Assembly (NCBI GenBank): GCA_003149565.1
Contig: QCWH01000037.1
Location: 1 to 41,359, forward strand
DNA length: 41,359 nucleotides
Source of the DNA: Marivita sp. XM-24bin2
GTDB lineage: Bacteria; Pseudomonadota; Alphaproteobacteria; Rhodobacterales; Rhodobacteraceae
Direction: 5' to 3'
Part shown: positions 35,232-41,359 of the stretch, one piece after another
Numbering within the stretch: position 1 is the stretch's first letter
Layout of the letters: each line of letters begins with the position of its first letter
Notes under the pieces: model-generated
Databases searched by the model: none
What the model saw: only the letters and a program-made list of their open reading frames with translations
Told to the model about the DNA's origin: nothing
Made by a program: the position numbers and the translations under genes

Positions 35232-35786
35232 GTGAGCGAGCGTAACATTGACGATCTTGGCGACGACAAGAGCCTGCTTCTTGTGGACGACGACGAACCG
35301 TTTCTGCGCAGGCTTGCCAAAGCGATGGAGAAGCGTGGCTTCGAAGTCGAGACGGCGCAATCCGTCACAGCAGGATCTGCCATCGCCACGGCGCGCCCAC
35401 CGGCCTATGCGGTTGTCGATCTTCGCCTTGAGGATGGGAATGGACTCGACGTGGTTGAAGTGATCCGCGAAAAGCGCCCGGACAGTCGTGTGGTTGTTCT
35501 TACCGGTTATGGGGCGATTGCGACGGCTGTTGCCGCGGTCAAAATCGGGGCGACGGATTACCTGTCGAAACCGGCGGATGCGACCGATATCACAAATGCA
35601 CTTCTTGCCAAAGGTGATGATCTTCCACCGCCGCCAGAGAACCCGATGAGTGCAGATCGCGTGCGCTGGGAGCATATTCAGCGCGTTTACGAGCTTTGTG
35701 ATCGCAACGTGTCAGAGACAGCCCGTCGTCTGAACATGCACCGCCGGACGTTGCAGCGGATCCTTGCAAAACGATCGCCCCGCTAG
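35232..35786 (+). CDS. regA: RegA/PrrA/ActR redox response regulator
   Basis: This 184-residue regulator has a receiver domain (acidic pocket in LLVDDDEPF, phosphoacceptor D63 in VVDLRLEDGNGLD, lysine in LSKPADATDI) and a C-terminal Fis-type helix-turn-helix (NVSETARRLNMHRRTLQRILAK), linked by a proline stretch. It controls respiration, carbon fixation, nitrogen and, in phototrophs, photosynthesis genes in response to redox state. The start is a GTG with a strong GGGAGGG ribosome-binding site. In Rhodobacter hvrA and ahcY follow regA; here two minus-strand genes lie between regA and ahcY and no hvrA is seen. Confidence 0.96.
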   Translation: MSERNIDDLGDDKSLLLVDDDEPFLRRLAKAMEKRGFEVETAQSVTAGSAIATARPPAYAVVDLRLEDGNGLDVVEVIREKRPDSRVVVLTGYGAIATAVAAVKIGATDYLSKPADATDITNALLAKGDDLPPPPENPMSADRVRWEHIQRVYELCDRNVSETARRLNMHRRTLQRILAKRSPR

Positions 35787-35801
35787 CCCAAGGCAGCCAC
35801 G

Positions 35802-36290
35802 TCAGGTCAGATCGTATCGTTTGCTGACTTTGTCGACGATGAAGCCGTTGTCCAGTCTTTGATTGGGATGATGTGCATAGTCTTCAAATCCCCGGCTTTG
35901 ATAATAAGCCAGTCCGCCTGCATTATCGGCGCGGATCGTTGCATTGATCCAAGCATAGCCAAGCTCTTTTGCGGTTTTCTTTGACTGGTCGAACAGTTTT
36001 GATCCAACGCCGAGTCCCGTTGTGCCAACGCGTACAAAACTCGCAATATCGCAGGCCTCTGGTCGTAGATCCGGATGAGGTTCGAGGAACTGAAATCCGA
36101 TGATGTTCCCGGTCTCATCCTCGGCAATATGCCATGCTGATCGTTCCGGGTAGCGGTGCATCCATTCCAGAATTGTCCCCTTCGGGACATGTCCTGTGTG
36201 CGCGGTGGTTCCGCCTTTTTGGATGATGGCATCCAAGATTTCCGCCATATGTCTCGCGTCAAGCGCTCCAGCACGGCGAATTGTAATCAC
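35802..36290 (-). CDS. GNAT-family N-acetyltransferase
   Basis: This 162-residue protein has a GNAT fold: an N-terminal ITIRRAGALDARHMAEILDAI stretch, the beta-4/beta-5 hydrophobic core IIGFQFLEPH, an acetyl-CoA loop GTTGLGVGSKLFDQSKK and the C-terminal NAGGLAYYQSRGFEDY. The acetyl acceptor is unknown; the closest look is to the phosphinothricin/amino-acid branch. The start is a GTG that overlaps the stop of the upstream HD gene (GTGA), so translation is coupled. It converges with regA, 15 bases away. Confidence 0.86.
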   Translation of the reverse strand: MITIRRAGALDARHMAEILDAIIQKGGTTAHTGHVPKGTILEWMHRYPERSAWHIAEDETGNIIGFQFLEPHPDLRPEACDIASFVRVGTTGLGVGSKLFDQSKKTAKELGYAWINATIRADNAGGLAYYQSRGFEDYAHHPNQRLDNGFIVDKVSKRYDLT

Positions 36291-36883
36291 ACCATATCTC
36301 CGATCAGCACAGCGTGTCGTTCCGTAAAGTCGTTGCGCACGTCGACCGGGGGCCGCAGCACAATCGCGAGGTCTGAGATCAAATCAAGATCCGGCGCTCC
36401 GAAGAAACGATCTGCTTCGGTTCTTGAAAAACCAGCGATTTGTGTGGCTTCCATCCAAGCGCTGATCCGGTCCGCTTTCTTGATCAGTTTCTTGAGTTTT
36501 GGTGGAGTCACGGCGGGAAGTCCGAACCGAATGTGAATCGCAGCCGTCAAACGTTCGTCCAAGGCTCCATAGCCGGGCCCAACCGCTGATTTTACGGGTG
36601 AAATCATGTCACCGATTACATATTCCGGTGCGTCATGCAGAAGTGCGGTCAGGCGTTCGGCGGCAGTTGCCTTGGGGCAGAGACGCGAAAACAGCGTTTC
36701 GACCAGCAGCGAATGCTCTGCCACCGAATAGGCATAGTCGCCGTATGTTTGTCCATTCCACCGCGCAACAAATGCCAACCCGTGGGCTATATCTTCGATC
36801 TCGATATCGACCGGCGTCGGGTCAAGCAGATCAAGCCTGCGTCCTGATAACATCCGTTGCCAGGCTCTTGGTGGTTTCGCCAT
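36287..36883 (-). CDS. HD-domain phosphohydrolase, YfbR-like
   Basis: This 198-residue protein carries a metal-dependent HD fold: a first histidine in YAYSVAEHSLLVETLFSRL, the HD pair in LTALLHDAPEYVIGDM, and a downstream aspartate. The pattern, with EHS about 35 residues before HDA and an E-Y-V-GD segment, resembles YfbR, a deoxyribonucleoside 5'-monophosphatase, but the substrate is not proven. The start at MAKPPRAWQRMLSG has GAGG upstream. It is divergent from ahcY and coupled to the GNAT gene. Confidence 0.82.
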   Translation of the reverse strand: MAKPPRAWQRMLSGRRLDLLDPTPVDIEIEDIAHGLAFVARWNGQTYGDYAYSVAEHSLLVETLFSRLCPKATAAERLTALLHDAPEYVIGDMISPVKSAVGPGYGALDERLTAAIHIRFGLPAVTPPKLKKLIKKADRISAWMEATQIAGFSRTEADRFFGAPDLDLISDLAIVLRPPVDVRNDFTERHAVLIGDMV

Positions 36884-36919
36884 ACTATGCCTCGTTTTCA
36901 AGTTGCGTAGAACGACACC

Positions 36920-36971
36920 CCAGCGTTGTAAACCACGCCGCATTGCCGGAGCGCTGGCCCCGTGCTAACTG
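36920..36971 (+). promoter_or_regulatory. Inverted repeat and weak promoter candidate upstream of ahcY
   Basis: CCAGCG (36920-36925) can pair with CGCTGG (36952-36957). Overlapping it is a possible promoter for ahcY, TTGCCG then 17 bases then TAACTG, a weak fit at the -10. The 124-base gap also has to hold the promoter for the divergent HD/GNAT pair. No known riboswitch consensus was recognised. Confidence 0.25.
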
Positions 36972-37007
36972 CCCTCCCAACCAAATAGGACATGTGGAGT
37001 GCCGGGA

Positions 37008-38396
37008 ATGGCCAAGGATTATATCGTCAAGGACATCGCGCTGGCTGGGTTTGGCCGCAAAGAGCTGGATATCGCTGAAACCGAGATGCCGGGACTGATG
37101 GCGCTGCGCGAGGAGTATGGGGCAGAGAAACCTCTGACCGGAGCGCGGATCGTCGGGTCATTGCATATGACGATCCAAACAGCGGTTCTCATCGAAACAC
37201 TGGTTGCGCTAGGCGCCGATGTGCGCTGGGCGTCCTGCAACATCTTCTCGACCCAAGATCACGCGGCGGCGGCGATTGCCGAAGCGGGCGTTCCTGTTTT
37301 CGCAATCAAGGGCCAGACGCTGGAAGAGCATTGGGATTACCTCGACAAATCCTTCATGTTCCCTGAAGGCGCCAACATGATCCTCGACGATGGCGGCGAT
37401 GCGACGCTTTATGTTCTGCTCGGTGCGCGTGCGGAAGCAGGTGAGGACATCATTCCTGTTCCCCAATCCGAAGAAGAAGCGGTCATCAAGGCGCAAATCA
37501 AGAAGCGTATGGAGCAAAGCCCGGGTTGGTTCACCAAGACCCGCGACGCGATAAAGGGCGTGTCCGAGGAAACCACCACCGGCGTGAATCGCCTTTATCA
37601 GCTGATGCGTGAAGGCCAATTGCCGTTTCCGGCGATCAACGTGAACGACAGCGTCACGAAGTCGAAATTTGACAACAAGTACGGCTGCAAGGAATCGCTC
37701 GTCGATGGTATTCGCCGTGCGACTGACACGATGATGGCCGGCAAGGTCGCTGTCGTTTGTGGATACGGCGATGTAGGCAAGGGCTCTGCCGCCTCGCTGG
37801 CCGGTGCTGGCGCCCGCGTAAAAGTGACCGAAGCCGACCCGATCTGCGCGCTTCAGGCGGCAATGGACGGTTTCGAGGTCGTTTTGCTGGAAGACGTTGT
37901 AGACAGCGCGGATATCTTTATCACCACCACGGGCAACAAGGACGTGATCCGCATCGAGCACATGCGCGAGATGAAGGACATGGCGATTGTCGGGAACATC
38001 GGTCACTTTGACAACGAAATCCAGGTTGCAAACTTGCGCAATCACAAGTGGACCAACATCAAGGAACAGGTGGACATGATCGAGATGCCGTCTGGCAACC
38101 GGATCATCCTGCTGTCTGAAGGCCGTCTGCTGAACCTTGGCAATGCCACCGGCCACCCCTCCTTTGTGATGTCCGCGTCTTTCACCAATCAGGTGCTCGC
38201 CCAGATCGAGTTGTGGAAGAACGGTGGTAACTACGAGAACAAGGTCTACATCCTGCCCAAGCATCTGGATGAAAAAGTCGCCCGCCTGCACTTGGGCCGG
38301 ATCGGCGTCAAGCTGACCCAGCTTTCAGCCGAGCAGGCCGCCTATATCGGCGTGACGCCGGAAGGGCCGTTCAAGCCCGAGCATTACCGGTATTGA
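37008..38396 (+). CDS. ahcY: Adenosylhomocysteinase (S-adenosyl-L-homocysteine hydrolase)
   Basis: This 462-residue enzyme hydrolyses S-adenosylhomocysteine to adenosine and homocysteine, removing the product of SAM-dependent methylation. The NAD-binding loop [15 protein letters not shown], the [17 protein letters not shown] segment, the insert-bearing substrate domain and the C-terminal KPEHYRY are diagnostic. The start at [17 protein letters not shown] is chosen because GGAG lies 8 bases upstream; a GTG three codons earlier is also open. Several methyltransferases in this window (RlmD-type, UbiG) depend on such activity, but it lies in the regA neighbourhood as in Rhodobacter. A terminator follows. 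Confidence 0.97.
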   Translation: MAKDYIVKDIALAGFGRKELDIAETEMPGLMALREEYGAEKPLTGARIVGSLHMTIQTAVLIETLVALGADVRWASCNIFSTQDHAAAAIAEAGVPVFAIKGQTLEEHWDYLDKSFMFPEGANMILDDGGDATLYVLLGARAEAGEDIIPVPQSEEEAVIKAQIKKRMEQSPGWFTKTRDAIKGVSEETTTGVNRLYQLMREGQLPFPAINVNDSVTKSKFDNKYGCKESLVDGIRRATDTMMAGKVAVVCGYGDVGKGSAASLAGAGARVKVTEADPICALQAAMDGFEVVLLEDVVDSADIFITTTGNKDVIRIEHMREMKDMAIVGNIGHFDNEIQVANLRNHKWTNIKEQVDMIEMPSGNRIILLSEGRLLNLGNATGHPSFVMSASFTNQVLAQIELWKNGGNYENKVYILPKHLDEKVARLHLGRIGVKLTQLSAEQAAYIGVTPEGPFKPEHYRY

Positions 38397-38430
38397 GCAT
38401 GCCTTAGGCGACAACCCGCCCACCGTTTTG

Positions 38431-38466
38431 AAAAGGCTCCACGCACCTGCTTGGAGCCTTTTTTAT
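38431..38466 (+). terminator. Rho-independent terminator of ahcY
   Basis: AAAAGGCTCCA and TGGAGCCTTTTTT form an 11-bp stem with a loop of about 10 bases and a T-run. It lies about 35 bases past the ahcY stop. Confidence 0.88.
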
Positions 38467-38613
38467 TGCACGACAATCATTTGTCCGGCCCACACTCCGT
38501 CATGGAGAGTCTCGATTTCCTTCAATACGCACAGTTGCAGTTTGGCGCTGTCGAGAATCGCTGACCTGTGTTCTGATCAAGCCATATTTTGCATATCTAT
38601 TTTCAGGCGTCTC

Positions 38614-39483
38614 ATGGGCGATTATCGAGATCATCCCGCAATCAAGGAAGTGCGAAAAGCCAACTTTCCCCAATTCAAACCAGAGCTTTGGTGTTCGGAA
38701 TTCGTCGAAGCCTGTCTTGCTATGCCAGTTCGGTTGCCGAATGGCGGAAGAAAGCACGTTGCTATAACGCGCTACAAGTCCGGGACGGGAGGCGGCGCCT
38801 ATAAACGGGCGGGCACGCTCCGCAGTTTGCTGCGGAATAATCCGGTGATCGAAGAAGGCTCAGATGCAAAGAAATGGCTCAACGTGTCAAAGCACCGGAT
38901 CCGTATGGCATATTGTGGGCACGCCACGCTGGAAGAGATTTCTCTGCTTTGCGAACTTGCGTTGAAGGCGGGCGTCGTTTCACCGGATCGACTACAGGAA
39001 TGGATCAATCAGGATCAAGAAATCGGTTTCGATTGCAATGGTTTCACGAACGCCTACTACACAGCCATTGGTTGCTTCCTTGAAAAGCCAATCCATTATC
39101 ATAACAAATACAAACAAATTGCTGGTGTCGCCCGTGATTGGCACGACATCAACTACGACAGTGCCGCGATATGGGCACGTCCCAAGCCCCAGAAATCAGG
39201 TGAAGAGGGGTCCAAGACAACATGGCAAGTGATCCCAAATGGACAAAAAGGGCCTGACCATCATGCGCATATCGGAGTGATCAATCATGTACGGAATGAT
39301 TCCGTTGTTATTTGCCAACATGGTTCCAACGTTGGCCCGAGGACCTCAAAATATAAGATCGTTGCGCAACCAAAGAGTCGGAAGAGAGGTCAGGAGGTTT
39401 GGTATCTGCTTGAGGAAGGCAAACGGAAAGCGCAAACGCTGATCCTCACGAAATCAATGCCGACTTACGTGGCTGGCGAATGA
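38614..39483 (+). CDS. Unknown protein with NlpC/P60-like cysteine-peptidase pattern
   Basis: This 289-residue protein is not one I recognise overall. From about residue 138, GFDCNGFTNAYY resembles the DCSGF nucleophile motif of NlpC/P60 peptidases, giving C141. HHAHIGVINHV (H219) and VICQHGSNVG (H236) fit the second and third polar residues in the family pattern HVGIY...IHA. The first 130 residues contain no signal peptide or membrane segment. The ATG at MGDYRDHPAIKEV is preferred; the frame is open 62 codons upstream, but that part runs over the ahcY terminator. Base composition differs from its neighbours: two 60-base samples in this gene are 45% GC, against 62% in a sample from ahcY. Transfer is therefore possible. 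Confidence 0.6.
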   Translation: MGDYRDHPAIKEVRKANFPQFKPELWCSEFVEACLAMPVRLPNGGRKHVAITRYKSGTGGGAYKRAGTLRSLLRNNPVIEEGSDAKKWLNVSKHRIRMAYCGHATLEEISLLCELALKAGVVSPDRLQEWINQDQEIGFDCNGFTNAYYTAIGCFLEKPIHYHNKYKQIAGVARDWHDINYDSAAIWARPKPQKSGEEGSKTTWQVIPNGQKGPDHHAHIGVINHVRNDSVVICQHGSNVGPRTSKYKIVAQPKSRKRGQEVWYLLEEGKRKAQTLILTKSMPTYVAGE

Positions 39484-39559
39484 TCGCTCCAGGCTATATG
39501 CTTTGAAAAGGTATGATCCAAAGGCAGAGAGGCGCGGAGTTCACCCTGGGCCTTATGCT

Positions 39560-39919
39560 TCATGCCTCGGTCGGTATCCTGAATACCTGACCAGGATAGA
39601 CCTTATCCGGGTGGTCGAGCATGGGCCGGTTGGCCTCAAAGATCGCGTTGTACTTTGACCCGTTGCCGAGTCTTCTTCGCGATCGCCCGCAAGGTGTCGC
39701 CTTTGACAACCGTGTGGAACATTGGCCCGTCTGACGTGTCAACGTCGACCGTGGACACGCCGTCGACATTGCCGACAGCCAGGATGACCTTTTCTTGTTC
39801 TTCCTGGCTCTGTCGCCGTCAGAGAGGACAACCTTGTCACGCTCAACTTTGATTTCTGCTTCTTTTGTGTCGAGACCGAGACTTGCAAGATGTTTTTCAA
39901 GCGCAGCGGTTGTTGCCAT
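39560..39919 (-). pseudogene. BON-LysM protein (YgaU-like) with two compensating frameshifts
   Basis: The ends match the small BON plus LysM protein family of YgaU (potassium-binding protein Kbp in E. coli): [25 protein letters not shown] at the start and [27 protein letters not shown] at the end. The middle does not. Read in the alternative frame between about 39808 and 39670, it gives [17 protein letters not shown], then [17 protein letters not shown], exactly the missing BON end and LysM start. So one base appears lost near 39805 and one gained near 39672. The frame stays open for 119 residues, but about 45 residues are scrambled. It is either a decayed gene or two sequencing errors. Confidence 0.78.
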
Positions 39920-40154
39920 CTCGTCGCCCCATCAATTTTTGGCCCGCTTTTTCAAAACTCCAAAGTCCGCTCAAAACCTTCATTAATGTCTATGCCGAAG
40001 AGCATGGCGTGACTTTCCCGCCAGCAGCACGGGGAAATTGCGAGTGCGCGACGCAAAAGCGTGTTTTTCGTTGCTCGGTGCAGGGCTTTTTGCCACCTTC
40101 GATTGTGTTGGGGGCCAAAGCTCCGAGGATAGAAGACTTCACAGGGAGACAGTA

Positions 40155-40496
40155 ATGGGCAAACGAGACGAGTTGATCGCTCAGTATGCGGATGATTTGA
40201 AGAACAAGTGCGGCATGACACCTGACATGGACTTGCTGACCAAGGTTACGATTGGTTGTGGTCCCGCGATCTATAATGCGGATGCTTCAACTGTGGCAGG
40301 CTCGCAACCGTCGGAACTTGAAACGGTGAAGGACAACTTCCTCATCAAGAAGCTCGGTCTGAAAGACGGTCCGGAACTGATGGATGCGATCAATTCCGTG
40401 ATCGAAACCTATGGCAAGTCTGAGCGGAACAAGTATCGCGCTGTGGTTTACTACATGCTCACCAAACATTTTGGGAAAGAGTCGGTTTACGGCTGA
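40155..40496 (+). CDS. DUF2853 family protein
   Basis: This 113-residue cytoplasmic protein of unknown function matches the DUF2853 family, with KRDELIAQYADDLKNKCGMTPD at the start and YRAVVYYMLTKHFGK at the end. It is helical and soluble with no catalytic motif. AGGGAG lies 8 bases upstream of the ATG; an in-frame extension of 39 codons upstream has no resemblance to the family. It stands alone between the LysM gene (divergent) and the DUF1761 gene (convergent), and has its own terminator. Confidence 0.87.
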   Translation: MGKRDELIAQYADDLKNKCGMTPDMDLLTKVTIGCGPAIYNADASTVAGSQPSELETVKDNFLIKKLGLKDGPELMDAINSVIETYGKSERNKYRAVVYYMLTKHFGKESVYG

Positions 40497-40520
40497 GCAA
40501 ACCCTCCACTTCATTGAGGT

Positions 40521-40548
40521 CGGGCGCTCCTGTAGGAGCGCCCGTTTC
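40521..40548 (+). terminator. Rho-independent terminator of the DUF2853 gene
   Basis: CGGGCGCTCC and GGAGCGCCCG form a 10-bp perfect stem around TGTA, followed by a short T-rich stretch (TTTCCGTTTATTT). It starts about 25 bases past the DUF2853 stop. Confidence 0.8.
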
Positions 40549-40678
40549 CGTTTATTTGAGATAATTGCAAGGGACTTGGTGTTTGGTATTTTGTGCGGGC
40601 TGGAATAGGTTTTCTGCGACGGTCAGGATGACCGAAACCAAATTCAGTTGACGCGCGTGGTGACTTGGGAGCGCGGGG

Positions 40679-40711
40679 ACGGAGGGTTTCGGCGCACGCC
40701 GGGCCCTCCGT
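40679..40711. repeat. GC-rich inverted repeat next to the DUF1761 stop
   Basis: ACGGAGGG pairs with CCCTCCGT, with a GC-rich interior that can itself pair (GGCG with GCC). It lies directly after the DUF1761 gene on its strand and may end that transcript, although the T-run appears on the plus-strand side (TTTAAATTT). The rest of the roughly 220-base gap back to the DUF2853 stop shows nothing else beyond that gene's terminator. Confidence 0.45.
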
Positions 40712-40717
40712 TTAAAT

Positions 40718-41113
40718 TTAGAACAAGGGGATCACAGCGCCGATTACTGCAGACCCGAACGTGGCATAGCCCCCATCGATCAGGGTCAATTTGAAGGGCC
40801 GACCAGCAAAGCCGTAAGTGGTCGCCAGCCAAGGGGCGGCGAAACAGGCACCGATCCCTAGGCCAGAGGTGAACCCTTTGCCAATGGTCACGATATTCAG
40901 CATGTCGAACGCGTAATACATTGTCGCGGCAACGATCATCGCTGATACGAGGCTGATCACATAGGGCAATGGGCTTTTCTGTTTGGCAGGCCGGCCCGTG
41001 TCATCGGTTGCAACACCAGATGCAGTCATCCACGGTTTTGAAAAAATGCTGTACCATACCGCGCCAAACGCCCAGCCCGCCAGACCAGCAGCAATAATCG
41101 GGAGGATAGGCAT
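40718..41113 (-). CDS. DUF1761 membrane protein
   Basis: This 131-residue inner-membrane protein has four hydrophobic segments, at about residues 3-24, 49-70, 76-98 and 108-130. The N-terminal LAGWAFGAVWYSIFSKPWM and the GIGACFAAPWLATTYGFAGRPFKLTLIDGGY block match DUF1761, a family without known function. It lies in the same direction as the EVE-domain gene, 24 bases downstream of it, and could be cotranscribed. Confidence 0.87.
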   Translation of the reverse strand: MPILPIIAAGLAGWAFGAVWYSIFSKPWMTASGVATDDTGRPAKQKSPLPYVISLVSAMIVAATMYYAFDMLNIVTIGKGFTSGLGIGACFAAPWLATTYGFAGRPFKLTLIDGGYATFGSAVIGAVIPLF

Positions 41114-41137
41114 CTATGTTTCTCCGTTTGGGGCGAA

Positions 41138-41359
41138 TTATCCTGGCAAGCCTGCAAGGTCACAAATGATGCGCCATTCCGTTTCCGTAACTGGCTGTAC
41201 GGATAGGCGGGAACTTTTTACAAGAACCATCTCGGAAAGTCGTTCGTCCGCCTTGATCTGATCCAGCGTCACAGGAGTTTTCACCGGCTCTAACGCTTTG
41301 ATGTCCACGCATTCCCAGCGGTCGTCATCAGTTGTGCTGTCGGGATGTGCTTCGGCAAT
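41138..41359 (-). CDS. EVE-domain protein, C-terminal part (cut by window edge)
   Basis: The last 73 residues of a protein whose start lies beyond the window. The segment DDDRWECVDIKALEPVKTPVTL, the following IKADERLSEMVLVKSSRLSVQPV and EWRIICDLAGLPG are typical of the C-terminal half of bacterial EVE-domain proteins (about 135-140 residues when complete). EVE domains are PUA-like folds that bind modified bases in RNA or DNA. The reading frame runs unbroken to the window end. Confidence 0.83.
   Translation of the reverse strand: MAEAHPDSTTDDDRWECVDIKALEPVKTPVTLDQIKADERLSEMVLVKSSRLSVQPVTETEWRIICDLAGLPG

Noticed and set aside
36884-37007. Possible SAH or SAM/SAH riboswitch upstream of ahcY
   Set aside because: The consensus segments of the SAH riboswitch (GAGGAGCGYUGC type) were not found; only a 6-bp inverted repeat is present. 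A covariance-model search would decide.
37209-38291. 360-codon open frame antisense to ahcY
   Set aside because: ahcY is unmistakable on the plus strand; the antisense product has no recognisable features.
38428-38613. Longer start for the NlpC/P60-like gene
   Set aside because: The extra 62 codons run through the ahcY terminator hairpin and have no conserved or signal-like character.
38397-41359. Prophage or integrative element at the low-GC tail
   Set aside because: No integrase, phage structural gene, tRNA target or flanking repeats were found; only one gene has clearly unusual composition.
1-41359. tRNA, rRNA, CRISPR arrays or insertion sequences
   Set aside because: None was seen: no regularly spaced repeats, no transposase, no cloverleaf recognised in the intergenic gaps, all of which are under 300 bases.

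Overview
The window looks like a chromosomal stretch from a marine alphaproteobacterium of the Rhodobacterales, most likely the Roseobacter group. The grounds are the divergent regB / senC-regA redox locus next to ahcY, a NaChBac-type sodium channel with the TLESWSM filter, AddAB instead of RecBCD, the cell-wall recycling pair amgK-murU in one operon with tsaE and addBA, and TAT-exported L,D-transpeptidase and solute-binding proteins. Most of the DNA is densely packed core genome, with many ATGA stop/start overlaps. No rRNA, tRNA, insertion sequence, prophage or CRISPR array was seen.

Layout. 1-5.8 kb: two overlapping half-ABC exporters, an RlmD-type Fe-S RNA methyltransferase and a voltage-gated sodium channel. 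5.8-8.1 kb: an envelope cluster with two L,D-transpeptidases, a CAP/SCP-domain lipoprotein and a 63-residue exported membrane peptide; a perfect 28-bp palindrome lies between two convergent genes here. 8.1-14.2 kb: housekeeping genes (ferrochelatase, an NDUFAF5/BioC-like protein, ComF, glutaredoxin, nitrilase-family amidohydrolase, MarR regulator, UbiG, proline iminopeptidase). 14.2-19.8 kb: a complete peptide-type ABC importer (two permeases, one fused double ATPase, one TAT-dependent binding protein) closed by a strong terminator. 19.8-22.5 kb, minus strand: a D-lyxose/D-mannose isomerase and the HslVU protease. 22.5-31.4 kb, minus strand: the probable operon tsaE-amgK-murU-addB-addA-trxA. 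31.4-38.4 kb: a PAS sensor without a kinase domain, regB, senC, regA, a GNAT/HD gene pair and ahcY. 38.4-41.4 kb: a less uniform tail with a low-GC orphan carrying an NlpC/P60-like C-H-H pattern, a BON-LysM gene with two mutually compensating frameshifts, a DUF2853 protein, a DUF1761 membrane protein and the end of an EVE-domain gene.

How the genes fit together. RegB/RegA with SenC tie respiratory redox state to gene expression and cytochrome oxidase copper loading. AmgK and MurU convert recovered N-acetylmuramate to UDP-MurNAc while the L,D-transpeptidases cross-link peptidoglycan, so wall metabolism recurs in several places. The importer beside the proline iminopeptidase suggests peptide scavenging. 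AddAB handles double-strand breaks.

No clearly new multi-gene system was found. The items most worth a second look are the low-GC NlpC/P60-like orphan, the doubly frameshifted LysM gene, the NDUFAF5-like protein without a SAM-binding glycine loop, the kinase-less PAS protein, the importer permease with three extra membrane segments, and the 28-bp palindrome. All family assignments come from reading motifs by eye; no database search was run.
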